The notes: generated by a model from the sequence alone, not told the origin. 64,000 nucleotides of DNA from G965197405 sp965197405 (GCA_965197405.1 OZ240206.1:2356001-2420000); one strand, 5' to 3'; shown: positions 27,557 through 36,886, numbered from the stretch's first letter. Translations and numbers: made by a program.

Positions 27557-28915
27557 ATGACTTCGTTATCGGACACGCTGGCAGGTTCCCTGGGCGTTGA
27601 AGCCTTGGCTCCCCCGGAACGGCTGGCCGGCTACTCCATAGATGGGACTCCCCCTGAAGTGGCGGTCTTTCCCGCAGACGTGGGAGCCGTCTCTGAGGTG
27701 CTGTCCCTGGCGGCCAGGGAAGGGAAGAGAGTCGCGCCCTGGGGAGGCGGCACCCAGATGGCCCTGGGCAACACCCCCACCGGCGTTGACCTCGTACTGG
27801 GCACCGGCCGCCTCAACCGAGTCCTCTTTCACGAACCCGCAGACATGGTAGCCGGCGTGGAGGCTGGCATAACCCTCGAGGAGCTACAGGAAGAGCTTGC
27901 CAGGAACGGGCAGTTCCTCCCCCTGGAGGCCCCCCTGCCCTCCAGGGCCACCATAGGCGGCATCCTGGCAGCCAACGCCAGCGGGCCCTCCCGCCTGGCC
28001 TACGGCACCGCAAGGGACTGGCTCATAGGAATCAAGGTCGTGCAGTCCGATGGCACCGTCACCAAAAGCGGCGGCAGGGTGGTCAAGAACGTGACCGGGT
28101 ACGATCTGAACAAGCTCTATACAGGCTCCCTGGGGACTCTGGGCGTGCTCGTGGAGGCTACCTTCAAGGTGGCCCCTTTGCCCCCTGACAGGAGGACGCT
28201 GGTCTCGACCTATCCCTCCATATCGGCTGCTATGGACTCAGCCTACGAGCTTCTCCGCCAGAGCTTTGCTCCCCATGCGTTGCAGGTTATCAATCGTGCG
28301 GTGATGGCCCGGCTGCCGGTGTCGGATATGTTTGGCCCGGTGTCGGATGCATTTGATAACGAGGAAGCGGCTGTGCTGGCCCTCTTCTCTGGCCGGAGAG
28401 CTGCGGTCGAGAGAAAGATAGGCGACTCCGCCAGGGTGATAGGGAATGGCGACGCCAGGACTGTGGAGAGCCTTTCCCACGCGGAGGCCCATAGCGTCTG
28501 GCAGGCGATAACCGACATGGGCTGGGCAGAGGAATGCCCGCCCCGGGTCTCCACAAAGGTTAGCGTCCTACCCTCCCAGGTGGGGGACTTCGTAGCCGGG
28601 GCTGGTCTCCTCGATGGCCTTCCATCCGGCTGGGGGCTTGCAGCCGATGTGGGTTCAGGGCTGGCACGTCTCCTGTGGTGGGCTGGTGAGGGTCCGTCCG
28701 GCGACGGGGAGACCGAAGGCATTATAAGGCGGCTGCGGGAAGAGGCCCGACGCTATGACGGGCACGTGGTGGTGGAGAGATGTCCTCCGGACTTGAAAAA
28801 GAGCGTTGACGTGTGGGGAGACTCGCTGGAGGGTATGGCAATCATGCGACGCATCAAGCGGGAGCTTGACCCCGCCGGGATACTGAACCCAGGGCGCTTT
28901 GCCGGAAGGATATAG
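27557..28915 (+). CDS. glcE: Glycolate oxidase FAD-binding subunit
   Basis: About 452 residues, related to GlcD but with a shorter C-terminus. The PCMH domain includes VAPWGGGTQMALGNTPTG, TIGGILAANASGPSRLAYG and NVTGYDLNKLYTGSLGTLGV, the GlcE hallmark. The C-terminus ends LDPAGILNPGRFAG. Start is uncertain: ATG 27557 (used here) or TTG 27530, which adds nine residues and has GGAAG upstream. Overlapping or close spacing with glcD and glcF supports one operon and one complex. Confidence 0.88.
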   Translation: MTSLSDTLAGSLGVEALAPPERLAGYSIDGTPPEVAVFPADVGAVSEVLSLAAREGKRVAPWGGGTQMALGNTPTGVDLVLGTGRLNRVLFHEPADMVAGVEAGITLEELQEELARNGQFLPLEAPLPSRATIGGILAANASGPSRLAYGTARDWLIGIKVVQSDGTVTKSGGRVVKNVTGYDLNKLYTGSLGTLGVLVEATFKVAPLPPDRRTLVSTYPSISAAMDSAYELLRQSFAPHALQVINRAVMARLPVSDMFGPVSDAFDNEEAAVLALFSGRRAAVERKIGDSARVIGNGDARTVESLSHAEAHSVWQAITDMGWAEECPPRVSTKVSVLPSQVGDFVAGAGLLDGLPSGWGLAADVGSGLARLLWWAGEGPSGDGETEGIIRRLREEARRYDGHVVVERCPPDLKKSVDVWGDSLEGMAIMRRIKRELDPAGILNPGRFAGRI

Positions 28916-28928
28916 GAAGGAAATAGGC

Positions 28929-30251
28929 GTGAATACTGAGATGAAGGGGCGGCTGAACTCGGGGCCGGGCTTTGAGGGCGACAACCTCCCCAGGGACGAG
29001 GACCTGTACCGGTGCGTCCACTGCGGCCTTTGCCTGAGCTCCTGCCCCACCTACGTTGAGCTGGACCTGGAGACCGAGTCCCCCCGCGGGCGCATCGCCC
29101 TGATGAAAGCGGTAAAAGAGGGCCGGCTAGGCATCAGCGACCGGGTGGTGTCCCACTGGGAGCTATGTCTCCAGTGCCGGGCCTGTGAAGCCGTGTGCCC
29201 TTCCGGGGTGCCCTTTGGCCGTCTGATGGAGCACACCCGCGCCCAGGTGCTCCAGCACCGCAAGGAGTCGTGGCGTACAAGGCTGATCAAGGCCCTATTC
29301 TTGAGGGCTGCCCTCCCTCATCCGGCCCGCCTCAAGCTGGGGGCCGCATTGCTGCGGATGTACCAGCGATGGGGGGGCCAGGCGCTGCTGCGAAAATCCC
29401 ATCTGCTGAAGCTGCTCCCCGCCAACCTGTCCCGGCTGGAGGCCGGCCTTCCCTCCTTCTCCCGGCCCTTTTTCGGTCCCACCCATCGCATATTCCCTGC
29501 CAGGGGCCGGTCCAGGATGGCGGTGGGTCTCCTTTCCGGCTGTGTCATGCCTCTGGTGCAGGGGCCAACGATGGAAGCGACGGTACGGGTCCTCGCCAGG
29601 AACGGCTGCGACGTAGCCGTTCCCGTGGGCCAGGGCTGCTGTGGCGCGCTGAACCTGCACAGCGGCGACATCGAGATGGCCCGCAGGATGGCGCGTCGCA
29701 ACATAGATGTGTTCCTGAATGCTGGCGTGGAAAAGATTATAGTGTCGTCGGCCGGCTGCGGCTCCACCATGAAAGAGTACCGTGATCTGTTGAGGGACGA
29801 CCCCCAGTACAGGGATGCGGCGGAGCGTTTCAGCGGTATGACCGTTGACGTGACCGAGTTTCTGGTGGGCTTACCCTTCGACCCACCCAGGGGAGAGGTC
29901 AAGAGACGCGTAACCTACCAGGACTCGTGCCACCTGGCTCACGCCCAGCGCATCACCCAAGCCCCGCGGGCCATCCTCAGCTCCATACCAGGGTTGGACT
30001 TCGTGGAGATGGAGAACGCCAGCCGGTGTTGCGGCGCCGCCGGCGTCTACTCCGTAGCCCAGAGCGGCTTTTCCCGGAGGCTCCTGGAGAGCAAGATGAG
30101 CAGCGTGGCCGGCACCGGGGCCGACACCATAGCGACCGCGAACCCCGGCTGCATGATACAGCTGGAGACGGGCCTTCGCATTGCCGGTACGCCCGGACGG
30201 GCCTGCCACGTGGTGGACCTTCTCGACGAGTCCTACCGGGGCGAGGGCTAG
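28929..30251 (+). CDS. glcF: Glycolate oxidase iron-sulfur subunit
   Basis: A 440-residue iron-sulfur protein. Two 4Fe-4S motifs lie at the N-terminus, CVHCGLCLSSCPTY and CLQCRACEAVCPSG, and two CCG domains follow (GQGCCGALNLHSG and ASRCCGAAGVYS), which bind an additional cluster in this family. The start is GTG 28929, preceded by AGGAAGG, only 13 bp after the glcE stop. It passes electrons from the GlcD/E flavins to the quinone pool. The convergent neighbour is a glyoxylate aminotransferase. Confidence 0.9.
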   Translation: MNTEMKGRLNSGPGFEGDNLPRDEDLYRCVHCGLCLSSCPTYVELDLETESPRGRIALMKAVKEGRLGISDRVVSHWELCLQCRACEAVCPSGVPFGRLMEHTRAQVLQHRKESWRTRLIKALFLRAALPHPARLKLGAALLRMYQRWGGQALLRKSHLLKLLPANLSRLEAGLPSFSRPFFGPTHRIFPARGRSRMAVGLLSGCVMPLVQGPTMEATVRVLARNGCDVAVPVGQGCCGALNLHSGDIEMARRMARRNIDVFLNAGVEKIIVSSAGCGSTMKEYRDLLRDDPQYRDAAERFSGMTVDVTEFLVGLPFDPPRGEVKRRVTYQDSCHLAHAQRITQAPRAILSSIPGLDFVEMENASRCCGAAGVYSVAQSGFSRRLLESKMSSVAGTGADTIATANPGCMIQLETGLRIAGTPGRACHVVDLLDESYRGEG

Positions 30252-30339
30252 CCAGGGTTCCCGTTTGAGGCCAGCTTGCGTTGAGGGTCGCTGCTCCAGC
30301 CGCCCGGGTGTAACAGGTGACGAGGGACCCACCCGTGCT

Positions 30340-31536
30340 TCAGGCGAAGGCAAGGGCGCGCTGAGCGCCGGCCACACCGGCGCCCCGGGCTACCTCGTAG
30401 CCTTCCTCCGGCAGGGTGCGCTCCAGGGCCGAGAGAAAGGCCAGTACGTTGCTCTCCCTGGAGGACTCCCCCATGAGGCCGACTCGCCACACACGGCCCG
30501 CTATCTCGCCCAGGCCACCGCCTATCTCGATGCCGTAGTCCGCCAGCAGCCTTCGGCGCACCCGGGCCTCGTTCACCCCCTCGGGCACTGCCACCGTCGT
30601 CAGGGGATTCAGACGGTATTCGGGGTCGGCAAAAAGCTCCAACCCCAGCGCCTCCAGGCCCGCTCTCAGGGCTGTGGCGTTGCGGCCGTGGCGCCGGATG
30701 CGTTCCTCCATGCCTTCCTCCATAGCCATACGCAAAGCCTCTCTGAGGGCATATATCATGGAGATGGGCGCGGTATGGTGGTACACGCGGGCCTGGCCTT
30801 CGGACCAGTAGCTCTCCAGGTCAGCCAGGTTCAGGTAGAAGCTCTGTACCCTTGTCTTGCGCTCTTTGAGGACGCTGACGGCCCGTGGGCCGAGGGTGAT
30901 GGGCGAAAGTCCGGGAGGCGCTCCGAGACATTTCTGAGATGCGCTGTAGGATACGTCCACGTCCCACTCGTCCAGGGTAACCTCTTCTCCCCCCAGCGAG
31001 GTTACGGCATCGGCTATAAGCAGGGCATCGTAGCGGTGGGCAAGCTCGGCTATACTTGGCAAAGGGCTGAGGACGCCCGTCGAGGTCTCGCCGTGGACAA
31101 CGCCAAGGGCCTTGACGCTGCGATGTTTTTTCATCTCCTGCTCCAGGGGAGACAGGTCGGGGCCGATTGGCCTGCCCCAGGGGAACTCCACGGTGTGGAG
31201 ATCGGCCCCGCATCGAGAGGCTATGTCGGCCATCCGGTGGCCGAAGTACCCGTTGATTCCCACGACCACCGTATCGCCAGGCTCGACCATGTTGCAGAAG
31301 GCGGCCTCCATTCCCGCGGAGCCTGTCGCGGAGAGGGGCAGCGTCAGCTTGTTCGAGGTCTTGAACACGATGCGCAGCATCTCCATCACGTCGTCCATAA
31401 CTCCGAGGAAATCCGGGTCCAGGTGTCCCAGGATGGGCATGGTCATGGCCTGGAGCACCCTGGAATGCACGTCGCTAGGGCCCGGCCCCATGAGTATCCT
31501 CCGGGGCGGCTTGAACTCATTCAGATAGCTGCTCAT
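30340..31536 (-). CDS. Alanine-glyoxylate/serine-pyruvate aminotransferase family protein
   Basis: A 398-residue class-V PLP enzyme. The PLP lysine is in SYSASQKCLGAPPGLSP, the cofactor Asp in ALLIADAVTSLGG, and the N-terminal RRILMGPGPSDVHSRVL is typical of the AGT/SPT/phosphonopyruvate group. It lies convergent with glcF with 88 bp between stops. Together with GlcDEF it would convert glycolate to glyoxylate and on to glycine. The amino donor (Ala or Ser) cannot be read from sequence. Confidence 0.88.
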   Translation of the reverse strand: MSSYLNEFKPPRRILMGPGPSDVHSRVLQAMTMPILGHLDPDFLGVMDDVMEMLRIVFKTSNKLTLPLSATGSAGMEAAFCNMVEPGDTVVVGINGYFGHRMADIASRCGADLHTVEFPWGRPIGPDLSPLEQEMKKHRSVKALGVVHGETSTGVLSPLPSIAELAHRYDALLIADAVTSLGGEEVTLDEWDVDVSYSASQKCLGAPPGLSPITLGPRAVSVLKERKTRVQSFYLNLADLESYWSEGQARVYHHTAPISMIYALREALRMAMEEGMEERIRRHGRNATALRAGLEALGLELFADPEYRLNPLTTVAVPEGVNEARVRRRLLADYGIEIGGGLGEIAGRVWRVGLMGESSRESNVLAFLSALERTLPEEGYEVARGAGVAGAQRALAFA

Positions 31537-31614
31537 ACGATCCCTTCAATCAAGGCCCTTCAATTAACGGAGATTCCGAGGCCCCAGGGCGCTGCTCCGG
31601 ATGCTGTGTACCGG

Positions 31615-32412
31615 CTAGACCACCGGGGACGCGCCGCCGTCTATGTTGACTGCTATCCCGGTGAGGTAGCTCGACCGCGCCGAGGCCAGGAAAGCGATCA
31701 CGTCGCCGGCCTCCTCCGCCTCTCCCACCCGTCCGAGGGGGACGCTCCTGCCCTGGGCCAGCTGCTGGTAGAAGTCATCCTCGGTCAAATCAGGGGCCTG
31801 CTCTTTAAGCCGCTCGTAACGACCCTCGTGCTGGCCGCTCTTTATCAGCCCGATACAGACGGTGTTGACCAGGATGTTGTCCTTGGCCAGGTCCTTGGAC
31901 AGGGCCTTGGTGATGGCCACACCCGCCGCCCTGGAAACGGAGGTGGGCACGGAGCCGGGACCCGGGGCTTTCGCCCCCAGATTCGTGACGTTTATGATCC
32001 TGCCGCCGCCGGCCTCGCGCATGTGGGGTATGCTCAAGCGTATCAGGCGTATGGCCGACCAGACCTTCAGGTCGAAGTCCGCCTGCCAGGCCTCGTCCGT
32101 CACACTATCGAAGGGACGGGCATCCGCGTGGCCTGCGTTGTTCACCAGTATGTCCACCCCACCGAAATGCTCCACCGTGGCGCTGACAACCCGCTCCAGG
32201 TCCTCGGGTATCGTTACGTCCGCCTGGACCGGCATGATTACCCCTTCGGTCCTGGTCCGGATTTCCTGGGCGGCCTCGTCCAGAACGTCTCTGCGCCTGG
32301 CGCATATGGTGACTTTGGCCCCCTCGTAGGCCAGACGCCAGGCCGCGGCCTTGCCTATCCCGTAGCTGCCGCCGGTGACTATGGCCACTTTGTCCTTGAG
32401 TCCCAGGTCCAT
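31615..32412 (-). CDS. SDR-family oxidoreductase with atypical active site
   Basis: A 265-residue short-chain dehydrogenase fold. NAD(P)-binding TGGSYGIGKAAA and NNAGHADARPF are canonical. However, the position of the YxxxK catalytic pair reads TSVSRAAGVAITKAL, so Tyr and Lys are replaced by Thr and Arg. The C-terminal DGGASPVV is usual. Start is ATG 32412 with AAAGGGGGTG upstream; an open frame extends 27 bp further. Several SDRs with this TSVSRAAG segment exist, which suggests a real subfamily. Dehydrogenase chemistry should not be assumed. Confidence 0.82.
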   Translation of the reverse strand: MDLGLKDKVAIVTGGSYGIGKAAAWRLAYEGAKVTICARRRDVLDEAAQEIRTRTEGVIMPVQADVTIPEDLERVVSATVEHFGGVDILVNNAGHADARPFDSVTDEAWQADFDLKVWSAIRLIRLSIPHMREAGGGRIINVTNLGAKAPGPGSVPTSVSRAAGVAITKALSKDLAKDNILVNTVCIGLIKSGQHEGRYERLKEQAPDLTEDDFYQQLAQGRSVPLGRVGEAEEAGDVIAFLASARSSYLTGIAVNIDGGASPVV

Positions 32413-32493
32413 CTTGCACCCCCTTTGCCAGGTCATCAAGCAAAATCACGTTACATTATAGCATCATAGGCAAGGCGCACCGGGGAGATTCAG

Positions 32494-34050
32494 CTACCCT
32501 TCCCTGATGGCCCGTATCGCCCTGGGTAGAGCAGGGGGCAGGTCCCCTGCCAGAGTGCCCGTATCGCCCATCTCCTCCCGGACCGCCTCCCCTGCGGCCC
32601 CCTGGAGGTACACCCCGCAGCAGGCCGCGTCTTCGGGAGAAAGGCCCTGGGCCATCAGCCCGGCTATGACTCCCGTGAGCACGTCTCCCGTTCCCCCCGA
32701 TGCCAGTCCCGGGTTGGCGAAGGGGCTGACCCTGCACACGCCTTCCGGAGAGGCGATAGCCGTGTATGCTCCTTTCAGGGCTACCACCACGCCCCAGCGG
32801 GCGGACCACTCCAGCGCCGTCTCGGTGCGCCTGTGCTGTATGTCCGGCGTGGAGATACCTGTGAGAGTAGACATCTCTCCCGGATGGGGCGTGAGCACCG
32901 CCGCACATTTCAGGTCTCGCCACCAGCCTTCTATCTTGGAGAGGTTGTTCAGACCGTCGGCGTCAGCCACCAATGGGAGGAGGGGCCGGGGTTCTTCAAG
33001 GAGCAGCCTTCGCAGAAACTCCACCAACCCTTCGGACACGCCAAGCCCGCAGCCCACCAGGATGGAGCTGTACTGGCGCAGGTTGTGCTTTATCAGCGTG
33101 GACGCGTCGGGATGGAGCCTGCCACAGTCGTCCTCGGGAAGGGGCAGGTGGACCACCTCGGTCAGCTTCGACGCAAGGGTGGGGTAGATGCTTTGTGGCG
33201 AGGCCAGGGTGACCAGGCCCGCCCCCACCCTGGCGGCACTCTGGGAGGCCAGGTACGCCGCGCCGACATAGCTGCGGGAGCCTGCTATGACCAGGGTATG
33301 GCCGAAGGTGCCCTTGTGGGCGTTGAGGGGCCTTGGGGGCAACCTGTCCTTGACCCACTCTCCGGTGAGTAGCTCCAGGTTTATGTCTCGGCCCAGGCGC
33401 TCAGGGATGCCGATGTCCACCACCTCCAGCCTGCCCAGCTTCGCCGCGCCTGGGAACCGGAAGTGGCCCGCCTTGGGATAGCCGAAGCTGACGGTGACAT
33501 CGGCCCGTGGGCAGGCCGGGTCTACCTCGCCGGTATCGGAGTTCATGCCCGTAGGCACGTCCAGCGCCATAATCTTCATGCGGGGTCTTTGGCCTCTGGC
33601 CGCGGCCAGGTGAAGCATGACGTCTTTGAGTGTCCCCTCGAGAGGCCGCGCCTGCCCCGTTCCCAGGACCGCATCTATAACCATGTGGGAGCGCGCAAGC
33701 TCTTTGTCGAGAGCTTTGAGGCCAGAATCGTCAGAGGCGGAGGTTTTCAGGACGCCCGTTTCCAGGGCCAGGGAGAGTTTGGGGTCCTCTCGCCGTTGGC
33801 GGAGCACGAGGTATGCCGTTACGCTAGCGCCCCAGCGATACAGGTGACGCGCTGCCACCAGGCCGTCGCCCCCGTTGTTCCCCGGCCCCACCAGCACCAG
33901 GACCCTGGAGCCGGCCACGAAGCCCAGGTCTTTACGCGCTTCCCTGGCTGCGGCAAGCCCGGCCTTCTCCATGAGTGCGTCCATGCTCACGCCCTCAGAG
34001 ACGGCGGCCTCTTCCAGGCGGCGCATCTGCTCTACCGTAACTATCTTCAC
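32494..34050 (-). CDS. nnr: Bifunctional NAD(P)HX epimerase/dehydratase
   Basis: A 518-residue repair enzyme. The N-terminal YjeF_N domain (1 to about 215) carries VLVGPGNNGGDGLVAARHL and ALDVPTGMNSDTG. The C-terminal ADP-dependent dehydratase domain has NAHKGTFGHTLVIAGS, AVLTPHPGEMSTLTG and the ribokinase-like PGLASGGTGDVLTGVI. It repairs hydrated NADH/NADPH. Start is GTG 34050, placed 7 bp after the acpS stop, which indicates translational coupling; the open frame to 34101 overlaps acpS. The acpS-nnr order is common in bacteria. Confidence 0.92.
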   Translation of the reverse strand: MKIVTVEQMRRLEEAAVSEGVSMDALMEKAGLAAAREARKDLGFVAGSRVLVLVGPGNNGGDGLVAARHLYRWGASVTAYLVLRQRREDPKLSLALETGVLKTSASDDSGLKALDKELARSHMVIDAVLGTGQARPLEGTLKDVMLHLAAARGQRPRMKIMALDVPTGMNSDTGEVDPACPRADVTVSFGYPKAGHFRFPGAAKLGRLEVVDIGIPERLGRDINLELLTGEWVKDRLPPRPLNAHKGTFGHTLVIAGSRSYVGAAYLASQSAARVGAGLVTLASPQSIYPTLASKLTEVVHLPLPEDDCGRLHPDASTLIKHNLRQYSSILVGCGLGVSEGLVEFLRRLLLEEPRPLLPLVADADGLNNLSKIEGWWRDLKCAAVLTPHPGEMSTLTGISTPDIQHRRTETALEWSARWGVVVALKGAYTAIASPEGVCRVSPFANPGLASGGTGDVLTGVIAGLMAQGLSPEDAACCGVYLQGAAGEAVREEMGDTGTLAGDLPPALPRAIRAIREG

Positions 34051-34057
34051 GGACGCC

Positions 34058-34444
34058 TCAGGGCTGGCCTTCCGCCGGGTCCGGGATGACGCCCACCACA
34101 AAGGCCACGGCGTAGCCCCTGGAGTGGGAAAGGCTCAGGGCCAGCTCGGTCACGCCCAGCTTTTCGGCTCTGAGGAGTGCCCTGCCGTGGAGACGGACGG
34201 AAGGCTTCCCTCCCGGCCCTCGTATCACCTCGACGTCTTTCCAGCCCACCCCTCTCAGGCCCGTACCCAGCGCTTTCATGGCGGCCTCCTTGGCGGCAAA
34301 TCGGCCCGCCAGGTTGGGTGGGCGGCCTCGGCAGTAGGCAATCTCACCTTCCGTGTATATCCTGTGGAGGAAGCGCTGCCCCCACCGCTCCAGCGCTGCC
34401 TGGATGCGGTCAATCTCGATTATGTCTACGCCCGTGGTAAGCAT
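34058..34444 (-). CDS. acpS: Holo-[acyl-carrier-protein] synthase
   Basis: A 128-residue AcpS-type phosphopantetheinyl transferase. The two signature motifs are GVDIIEIDRIQAALERWG and RFAAKEAAMKALG; the acidic residues of both coordinate magnesium. LALSLSHSRGYAVAFVV is the C-terminal family motif. It transfers 4'-phosphopantetheine from CoA to acyl carrier protein. It is the first gene of a two-gene unit with nnr. Confidence 0.93.
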   Translation of the reverse strand: MLTTGVDIIEIDRIQAALERWGQRFLHRIYTEGEIAYCRGRPPNLAGRFAAKEAAMKALGTGLRGVGWKDVEVIRGPGGKPSVRLHGRALLRAEKLGVTELALSLSHSRGYAVAFVVGVIPDPAEGQP

Positions 34445-34515
34445 TCGTGGCGGACTCCATCATCGATAAAGGGATGGATAGAGGGAAGGACATCAAATAA
34501 AGGGGCCGCTTCCAC

Positions 34516-34723
34516 AGGGCCTTTCAATTGTCACCCCCTGTTCAAGCCAGGGGCAGGCTCCGAGCGGAGCGAGGGGCCTAAAATCCTGACTGACCGTGCT
34601 GTTGTTTTGGCTGGTACTGCCTTGATTCCGGTTTTGTTAGGCACCATTTTTAGATTCCTCACTCCGCTTCGCTCGGAATGATCAGGGGAAAGAGACCCGC
34701 AGATTGACAATTAAATGACCCTG
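34516..34723. repeat. Dispersed palindromic repeat, family A copy with outer inverted repeats
   Basis: The outer ends AGGGCCTTTCAATTGTCA and TGACAATTAAATGACCCT are imperfect inverted repeats. Inside are CTCCGAGCGGAGCGAGG, GCCTAAAATCC and TTTTTAGATTCC, TCGCTCGGAATGA. The left end carries the CCTGTTCAAGCCAGGGGCAG extension also seen at 8901-8954 and 38073-38096. It occupies most of the 305-bp gap 34445-34749; no gene is seen there. Confidence 0.7.
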
Positions 34724-34749
34724 GCCGCTCGCGGGGATGGGAGGAGGTA

Positions 34750-35646
34750 TCATGGAGATGAGGGAACAATGGTCTGTGCCCTGGAAGAGTCCAGACTGTC
34801 CAGAAGCCTGGAAACGGAGTAGCTCCTGTTGAGGGTATACAAGTGGACCCCGGCCACGCCACTTCGCCACAACTCTTCCACCTGTGTCGTGGCGTGCTCT
34901 ATACCAATCTCCCGGACGGCGTCATCGTCGTCGGCGAACCTATCCAGCTGCTGGTCCAGCTCCGGTGGAATCTTCGCTCCGCACAGAGCGGTAAACCGTC
35001 GTATCTGGGGCGTACTCAGGATGGGGAGAATACCGGCGATTACGGGCAAGTGAATCCCCGCTCGCTCTGCCCGGTCCATGAAGTCGAAGAAGTCCCTGTT
35101 ATCGAAGAAGAGCTGTGTAATAAGAAAGTCTGCCCCTGCCTCGATTTTCTTCTTCAGATAGGCTATGTCCGCCTCCAAATCAACGGAGTCCAGGTGACCC
35201 TCCGGGAAACAGGCCCCTGCGACCCCAAAGTCGAAGTTCTCGCGTATGTGGGCTATGAGCTCGGAAGCATAGAGGAATCCACCCTCCGCAGGCACGAACT
35301 TTTCCTCTCCTCGGGGCGGGTCGCCCCGCAGGCCCAGCACGTTCTCGATGCCCACCTCCTCCAACCGGACCAGCACGTTGTGGACATCCTCCTTAGTCTG
35401 GGCCACGCAAGTCAGATGGGACATGACTCTCAGGCCGGTCTCATCCTTGATGCGTATAACGATGTCCTCGGTCCTATCCCTCGTGCTTCCCCCTGCCCCA
35501 TAGGTGACGGATACGTAGTCGGGCCTGTACACCTTCAGCCGGTCAATGGTCTTGAAAAGGGATTCCAGCCCTTCATCCGTCTTTGGCGGAAAGAACTCGA
35601 AGGATATGGTCTGTTTGCCCGTGCTCAATATGTCGCTGATCTTCAT
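34750..35646 (-). CDS. metF: Methylenetetrahydrofolate reductase
   Basis: A 298-residue MTHFR. Motifs: ISFEFFPPKTDEG, DYVSVTYGAGGSTRD, MSHLTCVAQTKEDV, NVLGLRGDPPRG, and GADFLITQLFFDN, which carry the FAD- and folate-binding residues. It reduces 5,10-methylene-THF to 5-methyl-THF. The ATG is preceded by AGGGGCCTTAG. It lies divergent from folD; the two share the folate C1 pool, consistent with a linked locus. Confidence 0.93.
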   Translation of the reverse strand: MKISDILSTGKQTISFEFFPPKTDEGLESLFKTIDRLKVYRPDYVSVTYGAGGSTRDRTEDIVIRIKDETGLRVMSHLTCVAQTKEDVHNVLVRLEEVGIENVLGLRGDPPRGEEKFVPAEGGFLYASELIAHIRENFDFGVAGACFPEGHLDSVDLEADIAYLKKKIEAGADFLITQLFFDNRDFFDFMDRAERAGIHLPVIAGILPILSTPQIRRFTALCGAKIPPELDQQLDRFADDDDAVREIGIEHATTQVEELWRSGVAGVHLYTLNRSYSVSRLLDSLDSSRAQTIVPSSP

Positions 35647-35695
35647 CTAAGGCCCCTAACACCAATGGTCGTCGAGATATGTCAAGATATAAAGT

Positions 35696-35725
35696 ATTAT
35701 AGTCATGGGGCTCGCGCTTGTCCAA
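35696..35725 (-). promoter_or_regulatory. Putative sigma-70 promoter of metF
   Basis: On the minus strand, TTGGAC (35725-35720), an 18-bp spacer and a perfect -10 TATAAT (35701-35696) lie about 50 bp upstream of the metF start. Confidence 0.5.
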
Positions 35726-35834
35726 TCCAGGCCACGAGCGCGTCAAAGGGCCGGCCGGTACGATTGTTCGCCTATCGGCCCTATGCTATCATAGCTAGTG
35801 CGGCAACGTTGCTGCGGAGCAGAGCTTTTTAATC

Positions 35835-35954
35835 GTCATTCTGAGGAGCGAAGCGACGAAGAATCTAAAACCCTTGATTGGAGAATCGGCCTTGACTTGC
35901 AAGAGGGATTTTAGACCCTTCACTCCGTTCAGGGTGACAGTTAAATAACCCTGG
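35835..35954. repeat. Dispersed palindromic repeat, family A copy
   Basis: GTCATTCTGAGGAGCGAAGC, GAAGAATCTAAAACCC, a centre, then GGGATTTTAGACCC, TTCACTCCGTTCAGGGTGAC and the outer end AGTTAAATAACCCTGG. The segment GCGGAGCAGAGCT occurs on both sides (near 35814 and 35956), a possible target duplication. It fills the 323-bp gap before folD together with the metF promoter. Confidence 0.7.
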
Positions 35955-35969
35955 CTGCGGAGCAGAGCT

Positions 35970-36860
35970 ATGGCGAAGATATTAGATGGTACGGCCACGT
36001 CGAAGGGGATTCGCGCCGAGGTAGCCCTGGGTGTCGTGGAGATGCAGCAGAAGCACGGCGTGACTCCCGGACTGGCTGCCGTCCTCGTGGGTGACGACCC
36101 CGCCTCGGCCATATACGTGCGCAACAAGGGACGGGCCTGCCAGGAGGTGGGTATCTTCAGCGAGACCTTTCACCTGCCCCAAAGCGCCTCCCAGGATGAG
36201 CTTCTTGGACTGGTGGACAGACTCAACGCCGACCCGCGTTTCCACGGCATCCTGGTACAGCTACCCCTCCCTGGGCAAATAGACGAAGGGGCCGTGCTGA
36301 TGGCGATAAGGCCGGAGAAGGATGTTGACGCCATTCACCCCGTGAACGTGGGCAAGTTGGCCCAGGGGAACGCCGACTTTGTGCCAGGCACCCCTGGCGG
36401 CGTCCAGCAGCTCCTCCTGCGCAATGGTTATGACCCCGGAGGGAAGCACGTAGTCATATGTGGACGGAGCAATATCGTCGGCAAGCCGTTGGCCATGCTG
36501 CTGACGCAGAAGCGGGCGGGCGCCAATGCCACGGTGACCATATGCCACACCGGTACGCCTGACCTGGGCAAGATGACGCGCCAGGCCGATATTCTCGTGG
36601 CTGCTATGGGGAGTCCCAAGACCATCACCCCGGACATGGTGAAGGAGCAGGCAGTCGTGGTGGACGTGGGCATAAACCGCGTCGCGGACCCCACCCGCAA
36701 GAGCGGTTACCGGCTGGAGGGGGACGTGGACTTCGAGGCCGTCTCGGAAAAGGTGGAGGCCATAGCGCCTGTGCCCGGTGGCGTGGGTCCCATGACCATA
36801 GCGCTGCTGCTGGTCAACACTGTCACAGCCGCCCGAATAAGCATCCACGGCAGGCCATAA
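35970..36860 (+). CDS. folD: Methylenetetrahydrofolate dehydrogenase/methenyltetrahydrofolate cyclohydrolase
   Basis: A 296-residue FolD. Family motifs are KGRACQEVGIF (with the preceding YVRNK Tyr/Lys site), ILVQLPLPGQIDE, DVDAIHPVNVGKL, and VVICGRSNIVGKPLAMLL (dinucleotide binding), then PVPGGVGPMTIALLL. It interconverts 5,10-methylene-, methenyl- and 10-formyl-THF, most likely with NADP. QueA follows in the same direction after 26 bp. The ATG lies just downstream of repeat family A. Confidence 0.95.
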   Translation: MAKILDGTATSKGIRAEVALGVVEMQQKHGVTPGLAAVLVGDDPASAIYVRNKGRACQEVGIFSETFHLPQSASQDELLGLVDRLNADPRFHGILVQLPLPGQIDEGAVLMAIRPEKDVDAIHPVNVGKLAQGNADFVPGTPGGVQQLLLRNGYDPGGKHVVICGRSNIVGKPLAMLLTQKRAGANATVTICHTGTPDLGKMTRQADILVAAMGSPKTITPDMVKEQAVVVDVGINRVADPTRKSGYRLEGDVDFEAVSEKVEAIAPVPGGVGPMTIALLLVNTVTAARISIHGRP

Positions 36861-36886
36861 TTTCACGGGGACATCCCATCTGTGAT

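Noticed and set aside
30181..32469. 762-codon plus-strand open frame over the aminotransferase and SDR genes
   Set aside because: It is antisense to two genes with clear domain motifs, lacks a ribosome-binding site and shows no protein motif; high GC content opens such frames.
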